Below, in pieces: positions 33,807 through 43,619 of a DNA stretch of 64,000 nt. The stretch covers positions 13,721,501 to 13,785,500 of the forward strand of contig JAITYX010000003.1 of assembly GCA_021018815.1 (NCBI GenBank). Reading direction: 5' to 3'. Within the stretch, counting starts at the first letter, position 1, and every line of letters starts with the position of its first letter. Under the pieces are notes generated by a model. That model was not told the origin of the DNA. It made no database searches and saw only the letters and a list, made by a program, of their open reading frames with translations. This DNA comes from Talinum fruticosum (lineage: Eukaryota; Streptophyta; Magnoliopsida; Caryophyllales; Talinaceae). Position numbers and translations under genes: made by a program.

Positions 33807-36800
33807 TTATGCATTTAACATACCAAGCTTATTCCGAATAAAACAAAATTGATCTTCACCAAGAGGCTTAGTAAAGATATCGGCTAATTGAAGATTAGTA
33901 GGAATGAACTCGAAGTTGGATATCACCTTTTTCGAGAATGATCTCGTAAGAAGTGATATCGACCTCGATATGCTTTGTCTTTGAGTGCTTTGGACTGGAT
34001 TCTTGGTGATGCTGATTGCACTCGATTGTCACACTTGATTGGAGCCGATCCGAAAGAATGTCCGAGATCCCTCAAGTGTTGCTTTATCCATAGAATCCGA
34101 GCACAACATGCTCCAGCTGCAATATACTCAGCTTCGGCGAGTTGATAGAGCAACCGAGTTACGCTTCTTTGAGTGCCAGGATATTAGGGATTGACCTAGA
34201 AATTGGCAAGCTCCGAAGTACTCTTTCGATCAACTTTGTATCTAGCGTAGTCCGCGTCCGAGTATCCAGTGAGGGTCGGTTCGAGTTTCTTGAATACCAT
34301 AGACCTAAGTTACGAGTTCCTGCAAGATATCCGAATATTCTCTTCACCACGAGTGAGATGTGATTCTTTTGGATTAGCTTGAAATCTTGCGCATAAACAA
34401 ACACTGAACATTATATCGGACCAGTTGGAAGTAAGATATAGCAAAGATCCAATCATACCTCGATAGAGTTTTGATCTATTGCTTTACCTTTTTCGTCCGA
34501 GTCAAGTTTTATACTGCTTGCTCATGGGTGTAGATGCTTGCTTTGCATCTTGAAGTTTGTATTTCTTCAGCAGTTCCTTGGTATACTTGGATTGATGGAC
34601 GTAGATCCCATCTTTGTCTTGTTTGATTTGTAAACCAAGGAAGAAATTGAGTTCTCCCATCATACTCATTTGGAATTCCTGACTCATCAACTCGAGAAAA
34701 TTCTCGGCACGAGAAATTCATTAGTAGCACCGCAGATAATATCATCAACGTAGATTTGAACAATAAGGAAATCTTTCCCTTTGGTTTTTATAAAGAGAGT
34801 CTTGTCGATCTGACCTCTTTTAAAATCATTTTGAACCAAGAAGCTACTCGAGTCTTTCATACCAAGCTCGAGGGCCTTGTTTAAGACCATAGAGAGCCTT
34901 TTGGAGTTTGAAAACATGATCCGGAAATTCTGAGTTTTCAAAACCAGGAGAGTCTGCTCGACATAAACTTCTTCTTCAATAAAACCATTGAGAAAGGCGC
35001 ACTTAACATCCATTTGATATAATTTAATATGCATGCTTGGATGCAAATGCCAACAATATTCTAATAGATTTGATTACGGCAACAGGTGCAAATGTTTCCC
35101 CACAATCAATTCCTTCTTCTTGATTGTAACCTTGAGCCACAAGTCTAGCCTTGTTTCGACTACCACCCCACCCTCATCCAGTTTGTTCTTGAAGACCCAT
35201 TTGGTTCCTATAACTAGGTGGTCGGAAGGTCGGTTTATCGAGTCCGGACTTGGTTTCTTTCGAATTGATTGAATTCCTCTTGCATGGCCTCTACCCATTC
35301 GAGGTTCATTAAGGGCCTCTAGTGCATTTCTAGGTTCGAGTTAATGAAATGAATGCGGTGAATGCACACAGATTTTGAAGAGAGGAATGAGTTCTTACCC
35401 CACTTGTTGATATCGGATATTATGTTTTCTAGTGGATGACTAGAAGTAAACTTGAATGCTTTACCAGTTCTACGATTCACGAGATTTGTGGGCTGAGCTA
35501 CCTGATCTTTGGAAGCTTGTTCGAGTGACCTTCTTCATTAGCTTGTTCGTTACGAGCGGGCTCTTGAGTGTCTCATTCCGAGTCACTTCGGTCCGAGTGA
35601 CTTCATTACGAGCCGCTTGAGTTTGAGTCTTTGTGAGCTCGGTTTCATCATCATCTCTGCTGAGTTTCAATTCGGAATATGAAGACTCGCTTGGTTTTCC
35701 TGTTCAAGCTCATCAAATACAACGTGGATGCTTTCTTCCACTTTGTTAGTTCTCTTATTGAAAATGCGATAAGCTTTGCTTGTGAAACGAATAACCCGGA
35801 AAAATACCTTCATCCGATCGAGCATCAAACTTGGTCGGGTGATCCTTACCATTGTTGTGAACGAAGCACTTACATCCAAATGGTTGGAAGTAGGAAATAT
35901 TTGGTTTCTTCCCCTTGTAGAGCTCATAAGGTGTTTTCCTCGGAATGGGTCCGATGAGGCATCTGTTCAAACTATAGTTAGGCTGTGTTGATCGCCTCGG
36001 CCCAGAAATAGTAAGGTAAGTTGTGCTCAATCATCATCGTCCTTGCTATTTCTTCAAGGGTTCTGTTCTTTCTCTCTACTACATTTTGTTGAGGAGTTCT
36101 TGGTGCTGAGAAGTTGTGAAAGATGCCATTTTTGTCACAAAACTCGAGAATTCCGAGTAGTCGAACTCCCTTCCATGGTCGGGTTCGAATTCTCCGGATC
36201 CGAGTCCGAGACTCAACTTGGATTTTTCTACGAGCTTGCTTGAACTCCTTGAACGCTTCCGTTTTGTGCTTAAGAAAACACACCCGGGAAATCGAGAATA
36301 ATCATCAATAATAACAAATATATATGATTTACCTCCGAGGCTCTTAACAGGAATTTCACCACATAAATCCATATGCAATAGCTCAAGCACTTTGGATGTA
36401 GAAGCCGACTTTAGAGATTTGAATGAAGATCCGACTTGTTTCTCTCCGGTGCATGCTTCACAAACTTTATCCTTCTCAAAGATACAGTTAGGTAAACCCC
36501 TAACCAGACCAGTGAGATGCCAATTTTTGATAGTATGCATGCTAATATGGCCTAATCTACGATGCCACGTCCAAGAGTCATCGTGAAGAGATGCTTTTAA
36601 GCACGATAAATTCGACTCGGGTCGAAAGAGGAATTATGCAGGTGTTACCTGATCTTTTACCCGAAAGCTTGATCTCCTTGGTGGTAACATCGGAAATGTA
36701 GCAATTGGTCCGAGTGAATCTTACCTCTTGACCTTTATCGCATAGTTGGGAGATACTGAGCGGATTGTATTTCAATCCTTTGACAAGATAAAGCTGGACT

Positions 36801-38807
36801 GACCAGATTGCATCCTTTTCTAATCTTCCCTACAACTATCTTGCCTTTGTTATCATCTCCAAATGTGACCTTTCCTCCTTTATGTTTTTCCAACTCGGAA
36901 AAGAGTCCTGTATATCCCGACATGTGGCGTGAACATCCACTTGTCAAGGTACCGATGTCCTTTCGATCTCTTACGAGTGACCTACGAAAAGAGAGAATCT
37001 AACCCTTCTCACTTCCTCTAACGAACCCAGTAACATTCTTTACTTGTGGTCCTTTTTGAGGAAGAAGGTTTTTCGGAACCCAGATTTGAATGACTTTGGG
37101 TTTTGTCCGATTTTGAGTCTTCCTTGCGAGAGAATTGAGTCTGTGTCTCTTTCTTTTTGAAAACCTTTCCTTTTGAAACAGGAGAAAATGGTTTCTTTTT
37201 GTAAACAGATTCGGGCTTAGTCCTCCCTTCATTTTTGTGAATGGGACCATGCTCGGCTTTCCCGAACTTCACGGTTCGGGAATCCTTTTAAACAGATTCC
37301 GAGTAGGAATTACATTCCTCCTCTTTGTTGAAACCAAGACCTTCTTTTCGAAGGAGACACATTGAGATCCTAAGAGCATGTCAAGGTTCTTCGACCTTGA
37401 GTAAACTTTAAAATCAGATCTTGAGACTCAATGAGCTTACGCTTTAGCTGCTCATTTTCTTTCTGAGTAACTCGGACTCGGTCTCATTAGATTGAGCACT
37501 AGTCTTGAGTTCTCGCGAGTGTGAGTCTCGGTTTTCCAATTCATTTTTCAAAGAAATGCTCTCGAAGTAATTAACTCAAGTTGTTCTTTGAATTGAGAAG
37601 AATTAGAATTGGACTTTTCTTCCAAAGTAAAAATGTATTTAGCTAAATCAACTTTGGAGAATTTTAGGAAGTAATCAATTACCTCTTGAGGATTAGTTTC
37701 CTCATTGTCCGAGTCCGAGTCCGATTCCCTTTCGGCTTCGAGTCGAAATTGCCATCGGATATTTCGAGTCGTCCGAGTCCTCGTCGTCTTCCGGTGAGTC
37801 CTCATCGCTCCATGTTTCCATTATAGCCTTCTTCTTCTTTCTGTCCCTTTTCCTTTTCGGACAGTCTTTGACTATGTGGTCTTTGCTGCCACACTCAAAA
37901 CATCCGAGAATTCTTAGATAAAGATAACTTTGAAGGAGAAGAGTACTTACCTTTTGTGTCCTTCTTATCTTTCTTGTAGAATTCTTCTTTTGGCCTTTTG
38001 TCCCATCTTTTGTGCTTCATTATTCTCTTGAAGCCTCTTGCAATGAGTGCCATGGGATCGTCTTCGAGTTAGAGGAGCTCGGATTTGCTTCTTTGAATTA
38101 CGAGGCTTTCGGTGCTATGTTCCTTTTGGTATTGCCCTTAGCATCCTCCTTTTCTAGGTGGATTTCGTGTGTGAGAAGCTTTCCGATGAGCTCATCCGGC
38201 TTGAAGAGTGAGAGGTTACGAGCTTCCTCTATGGCGAGTCACCTTGGGACCCCATCGTCTCTTGGGTAGACTTTTGAGTATCTTTACGCACATTTCCTCG
38301 TGGGAAATCTTCTTACCCAGTGATTTGAGATTGTTGGTAATCTCGAGTAAATCGAATGAACATCTAAGTGATGTTTTCTTCGGCTCCATCTTAAATAGCT
38401 CGTATTTATAAAGACACCTGGCTGATGTTCGCTTGTCGACTTGGCTAGTGCCTTCGTAAGTGTTGAAAAGTGTGTCCCACACTTCTTTTGCTGAGTCGCG
38501 AGGTAGACACCCGATTGTATTCTTCGAGCTAATGGCGCACATCGGAATATTCATAGCCTTGAAGTTCTTCTCGAACTTCTACGCTTCGCCAGAGTCAACT
38601 CGGCCTTTGTCTTGGGAATGATTACGAATTCATCTATCTTCATTGGAATGTAGTTTCCTTGTTGTATGATTTCCCATACATCTTCATCATGATCCATGAG
38701 AAAACATTCCATGAGTTTCTTCCGAGTGCTCGAAGTTTGATCCTTTGAATTTTAGTGGTGCTGCTTAAAGATCTTCCTTCATCGAACTCTCCGGTGTTAC
38801 GAGCCAT
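33807..38807 (-). pseudogene. gag-pol polyprotein of the copia element, many frameshifts
   Basis: Start ATG at 38807 (MARNTGEFDEGRSL), stop at about 33807 after LADIFTKPLG. In order: UBN2-type gag (38554-38216: SAKEVWDTLFNTYEGTSQV, YELFKMEP); CCHC zinc knuckle CFECGSKDHIVKDC (37902-37861); protease region SGCSRHMSG (about 36940), where the usual catalytic Asp is Thr; GAG-pre-integrase zinc-binding motif (GLPNCIFEKDKVCEAC); integrase core with LHMDLCGE, DHGREF and NVVERKNRTLEEIA (36400-36040); then FGCKCFVHN and KAYRIFNKRT. Reverse transcriptase has KLYQMDVKCAFLNGF and the YVDD catalytic box at 34741-34752; RNase H has AEAEYIAAGACCA near 34130. Most breaks coincide with CGAG or CTCG words, so some could be sequence errors. 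Confidence 0.9.
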
Positions 38808-38850
38808 TTGATCTTTAGACCTTTGGATGGTTAGATCCTTTACTGAAAGG

Positions 38851-38867
38851 CTAGGCTCGATACCAAT
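38851..38867 (-). other. Primer-binding site of the copia element
   Basis: On the minus strand the LTR end CTTCA is followed by ATTGGTATCGAGCC. Plant copia elements use a site complementary to initiator methionyl-tRNA (TGGTATCAGAGC). Here CAGAG is CGAG, the same type of change seen across this window. Confidence 0.75.
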
Positions 38868-40442
38868 TGAAGGTTTGCTCGGGGAGAGTCCGAGTCACCC
38901 TAGAGGAGGGGGTGAATAGGGTGAAGGAGGATTTTCGTAGAAATTCAACCTCTTTTGCCAAATAAGATACGAAATGGATTTTGAGTCAAAATCGAGTTAG
39001 AAAAGTATGGACTCGGATATGCTTGCTTAGAGTAAAGTGGCAAATGAAACAAAGGCTTTGAGATAGATCGAGTCTAGAATGGACTCGGAAAGTAAACACT
39101 TAGAGATTACGTGGAAACCCTCCTGGGCGGAAAACCACGGACCGTGCTAATCCAAGCACGAAGTCAAATCCACTATTTTGAGTCCACAAAATACCGTGAG
39201 CTGACCGAACCCAAGTTGCTCCCTTAGACAACTCTTTACAAGTTTTCCTAAACTCGAAATTCCCTTATCCGATCTAGTACTTCCTAGCTGAGATAACCCT
39301 TACAGCTAGGGACAACTCAGCTGAGTTAACCTTTACAGACTTAGTCAAGGAACCTTACAGAGAAAGTAAGAAAGTGTTTGTAACTAAGTACAAGACCTTA
39401 CAACTCGAAAGTAATGAATTACAGAGTGGGAGTTGTAAGTAGAAGATTGAGAGTAAATACAATGACTTTGCTCAAGTACGTGTATTAACAATAATTTCGG
39501 CAATCTTCAAGTCTTGAACGTTGGCTTCTATTTATAGATAACCGGGCGAGTAGCCGTTATCTTCATCTGCTGTCCGAGAGTTCTTTGTGACCGTTGATAA
39601 AAGCTTTCGAGTCACTCGGAAAGTATCCGTTGTGATATGAACGTTGGACAACGGTTTAACTCTCTTGGAAGTCCCAAAACCATTGGCGGTGTCTTGAAAG
39701 ATAAGGTGGAAACCACCGTTAAGCTTGGCGTTTCGGTTTTCGGATTTGGAAACGAGACGGCCTTGACACAATCTTACGGAACCGAGACGAGAGAAGAGGA
39801 AAAGCCATGTCTGCTGGTGATTTGACGTTTTGAAGCCGGTTACTTTTGTATTTTGAAAAGTGTATCCTCGTTTAAATAACCTACAAAAGTAAATCGGTTT
39901 TGGTTCTCAAAGTACAAAATACTTTGGTCCAAGATTAAATACGAGATAATAAAATAATTACGATGTTTAAGCAACTAATTATCTAAGTTAGAAAGTGAGT
40001 GGAATTTTCTGAGTCCAATATCCATGATACTCAAAATTCCATCCGACTTAGTCTAAACGAAGTATTAAGTAACATAAAGAATATCGAGAGAGAAATAACT
40101 TGATATACACTAAGCATGATTCGGACTAGAAGTGCTTGATTAGAACTTATAACATGAAGTTAGATCCGAGCGGAATACAAGTCTAATCGGTATGCGATAA
40201 ATAAGCAATGAGGAACTCGGAGCCGAGTGAGACACTCATATCCGTTTTACGTGTCACTCAAGAATAAGCAAGAAATACATGAAGTAAATACTATAACACT
40301 TAGAGTAAATATATTATATCACTCGGAAAAGTTTCTAAAGTGCAGAGAATGCCTTGGAATCAAAACTCTATAAATAAGAGATTCTTATACCTGATTCTTT
40401 TAATACAACTCGGAAATGCGTTGAGTAGTGTCCGAGTCTTCA
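38868..40442 (-). repeat. 5' LTR of the copia element
   Basis: The minus-strand ends are TGAAGACTCGGAC (at 40442) and AACCTTCA (at 38868). It is 1575 bp, nearly identical to 29517-31091. A minus-strand TATAAATAG lies at about 39536. The outer edge is followed by the TTTCC duplication. Confidence 0.9.
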
Positions 40443-40454
40443 TTTCCTTCAAAA

Positions 40455-40760
40455 ATGTCTAGGAGAAGAGCCCATCCTGCAGGGAGGTCTAGAGCCGAAA
40501 AACTTATTCAAGACAGGTTTCCTTGAATGGGAATGGCGTCCGCAAAACGAGTGGAACCCAAATGACCTCTTGGTGGAGGCTAAGAGTCACGTTTCTTCGC
40601 TCGCTATCACTCCTTCGATAAGCTAATTGGCTTAAGTTTCGCCTTCTGCGTACGCAATTAAGTTTGTGCCAAGGTTTAAGCCCGCTAATAAAGTTAAACA
40701 GTTCACTTTTGTTAAACACACAATTAATAATTTTTTGAGCACGATAATTTGGTTTATTAG
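40455..40760 (+). pseudogene. PMD gene of X2: exon 1 and part of the intron
   Basis: The ATG at 40455 opens MSRRRAHPAGRSRAEKLIQD, matching the X4 exon 1 start MPRRKAYPVGRTRVESLIQD. Homology continues through tgtccgcaaaacgagtgg and gaggctaagagtcacgtttc to about 40617. The splice donor, GGTAAGC in X4, reads GATAAGC, which should abolish splicing. One frame break lies after about 25 codons. Downstream exons are not recognisable; the intron-like sequence fades by about 40760. Confidence 0.65.
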
Positions 40761-41370
40761 GCACCTATACTTGATAAGGCAACTAAAATAAACCGAGATT
40801 GGGCTTTTGAAGATTTAGACGGTGATGAAAAAATGAATGAATCTTTCCATCATTATCCATTTTGAACCCGATTAGAATTTGGAAACCTTATATCACCAAT
40901 CATATATATAAGGGATAAGCTAGGGTATTGCTTTTGCTAGCCACTTTGTAACTCGAGATCTAGCCACCATGATGTAGCTGTTATAAAATACAAGTGATCC
41001 CTCCATTTGACAATAGAGTTGCTTGCCGATCAAGTTCATTAATTCCTTGAGACTTTGGACGGTCTGAATTTTCTTGTGATTATTTTTTGCTACAAAAACA
41101 ACATGATCTAATGATGTCAAAGCCCCATTGCCATAACCGAATGTAATTTTCCTTGGCCTTTCCGGACAATGAAGTACTCTATCTCCCTTGATCTGCTAGG
41201 ATCGATTTCTAATTTCACTCAATGTCCAATAATTGTGTAATATCTTTTTTGTTTCTCCTTTTGTCGGTTATTTTTCCTTTGTTGCCATTTTTTTTAGCCT
41301 TGTATGCAAGATTATCCTTATTGTTTAACAAGCGTACATCAATGAATTAAATGAACTAGGAACATCCGAT
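40761..41370. other. Unassigned sequence of X2
   Basis: No gene or repeat recognised. It lies between the PMD exon remnant and the minisatellites. It contains a possible minus-strand ORF at 41120-40920 without family resemblance. Confidence 0.35.
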
Positions 41371-41374
41371 CTGG

Positions 41375-41800
41375 ATTATTGGTTATCCCCTTGCATGTTT
41401 CATTCTTTTTAAGGTACATGAACGGGTTAAACTTTCTTTATGCTATCCAAATTTGAAGAGTTGATATTTGGTTAACCCCTTGCATGTCTTACTCTTTTTA
41501 GGGTACAAGAACGGGTTAAACCTCATTTACATCGCGCAAATCTAAATAGTTTACTTTTTGTTAACCCCTTACATATTTTACCCCCTTTAGGGTACATGAA
41601 CGGGTTAAACTTCCCTTACGTCACATAAATCGAAGAGTTTACTTTCAGTTAACCCCTTGCATGTTTTACCCCCTTTAGGGCACATGAGCGGGTTAAACCT
41701 CCTTTACATAATGCAAACTTGAATATTTGATCTCTTGTTAATCCCTTGCATGTTTTGCCCTTTTTAGGGTGTATGAACGAGTTAAACCTCATTTAGTGAC
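41375..41800. repeat. Minisatellite of about 92-bp units
   Basis: Units contain gttaaccccttgcatgtttt, accccctttagggtacatga and acgggttaaacctcattt. Roughly five copies are present, with moderate divergence. Confidence 0.8.
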
Positions 41801-41819
41801 TAAAGAATTTATTTGGTAA

Positions 41820-42640
41820 CTTGGGAATCTTTAATTTAAATGACTTGAGAGTCTTTTTGACTTACATTTTGTTTGACTTGAGAGTCTTCTAAGTCACTTC
41901 AATTTAGTGTCTTGACGAGTCTTCTTAGTGACTTGAGAGTTTTGAATCTATGTGACTTGAGAGTCCCGAGTTTATGTGATTTGAAAGTCTTGAACTTATC
42001 CGGCTTGAGAGTATTGAGTTTCTATGACTTGAAAGTCTTGAGTTTATGTGATTTGAAAGTCTTGAGTTTGCATGACTTAAAAGTCTTGAACTTATGTGAT
42101 TTGAGAGTCTTGAATTTATATGACTTGAAAGTCTTGAATTTATGTAACTTTAGAGTCTTGAATTTAAGTGACTCGAATCTTCAATTTGAGTGACTTGAGA
42201 GTCTTGCGTTCACGCGACTTCAAAGTCTTGAACTTATGTGACTTGAGAGTCGTGAGTTTCCGTAACTTGGGAGTTTTGAGTTCACGTGACTTGAAAATCG
42301 TGAGTTTACGTCACTTGAAAGTCTTGAACTTATGTGATTTAAGAGTCTTGAATTTATGTGACTTGAAAGTATCGAACCTATGTGACATGAGAGTCTTGAG
42401 TTTACGCAACTTGAAAGTCTTGAACTTATGTGACTTGAGAGTCGTGAGTTTTTGTGATTTGAGAGTTTTGAGTTTATGTGACTTGGATAGTCTTGAGTTT
42501 ACATGACTTGAAATTCTTGAATGTATGTGGTTTGAGAGTCTTGAATTTATGTGACTTGAAAGTCTTGAACTCATGTAACTTGAGAGTCTTGAATTTAAGT
42601 GACTCGAATCTTCAATTTGAGTGACCTTTAAGTGAAATCG
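41820..42640. repeat. Minisatellite of 24-bp units
   Basis: The unit is close to gtgacttgagagtcttgaat plus 4 bp (ttat), about 30 or more copies from 41820 to 42630. Because 24 is a multiple of three, frames stay open and read as 8-residue repeats (for example KVLNLCDL), which is a by-product and not evidence of a protein. The block ctcgaatcttcaatttgagt occurs at both about 42171 and 42604, pointing to an internal duplication of part of the array. Confidence 0.88.
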
Positions 42641-42659
42641 TGTAGTATTTAGGATGATT

Positions 42660-43610
42660 GCTTTTTCTAACCTTTTTGGATGTTTCGATTCTAGAAGTTC
42701 TATTAGTCGCTTTTGAAGAAGATTATCAAACATATTTGGAACATCGAGTTAGAAAATGGACATTATTTTTCTTTAGTATCTCCGATGAAGTTGTTTTTGG
42801 AAAGTTCCTTAACAAAGTTGTCGGATCGCTTTCATCATCCCTGCTGCCATGATTCGTAATTGTGACTTCTATTTCATATGCTTGCGTTGCCAACTTTTGA
42901 AATGTTTTGGGCTTGTTGACTTGCAAAGCTTAGAGTATGTCCCAATCCATCCCTTGGACACACATCTCAATAGTAAAAAATTTTGAGATGTTATCTTTGA
43001 ATTGTAGAGAGAATGTATGCCAACAGTTGATATAATCAATGACTTGCTCACTACTCAATTGCTTAGTCAATTGCGTAGTTTCGATCAATTCGATAATGCT
43101 AACAATGCAGCGTGTGCTGTAAAAGCGATTCAAGAATTCACTTTCCAATTTCCCCAATTATTGATGGATCCGGAAGCGGGGTTCATGTACCGATCCAAGT
43201 GCAATACCTTTGAGAGACTCGTACAAATTACTTCACGAAGAGGTCGGCATTTGTGCTAGCATTGCTACAAGTCTCGACCAAATCCACTACACGCTGCTTT
43301 GGGTTCCCCTTACCATCGAATTGGTGAAATTTAGGAGGTTGGTACCCACGAGGCATACAAAGGGCATCAATCCTTTACGTGTATGGTTTGCTTTAGTTGT
43401 GAATTGTATGTGAACCTCCTCCCAGCTGAACCTTTACCGCATCAACTATCAAATTTTGGATTCTCTCAATAGACATTGATCCGAACGCTGAATTTTTCTT
43501 TGCTTTGAGATTGTTATCGATGTCTTCACCATGATTGAACTCCTCGATAGACTCTTTGTTACTAGAGCCTTCATGAGTCTTCCCATCCTCTTTTTGCTTC
43601 TTAATCAAAG
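42660..43610 (-). pseudogene. gypsy gag fragment (GYQPPKF type)
   Basis: From 43608 the minus strand reads a polar N-terminal region with SMSIERIQNLIVDAVKVQLGG, then a run through YSKPYT and MPRGYQPPKFHQFDGKGNPKQ (about 43350-43285). The core follows: WGKLESEFLNRFYSTRCIV and VIDYINCWHTFSLQFKDNIS, then IEMCVQGMDWDIL and TFQKLATQAYEIEV (43157-42870). This is a widespread plant Ty3/gypsy gag type. Stops interrupt it, and pol is absent: the minisatellite array follows at once. It probably belongs to X2, but this is inferred from position only. Confidence 0.75.
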
Positions 43611-43619
43611 ATCGAAGGC

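Larger units (their letters stand above)
29517..40442 (-). mobile_element. Near-complete SIRE/Maximus-like Ty1/copia element
   Basis: Minus-strand order: 5' LTR (38868-40442), primer-binding site, gag-pol (38807-33807), an accessory ORF with its own TATA box (33153 to about 31420), PPT, 3' LTR (29517-31091). Total length is 10,926 bp. The two LTRs have the same length and differ little, implying a recent insertion, yet gag-pol carries many frameshifts. The SIRE/Maximus placement rests on the RT/integrase wording and on the extra ORF after pol. It landed 8 bp before the start codon of the X2 PMD gene. Confidence 0.9.

Noticed and set aside
41820..42640. Regular 24-bp repeats as a CRISPR array, or the leucine-rich ORFs over them as a protein
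   Set aside because: Repeats are directly adjacent with no unique spacers, and this is plant DNA. Open frames follow from a unit length divisible by three; there is no start context or homology.
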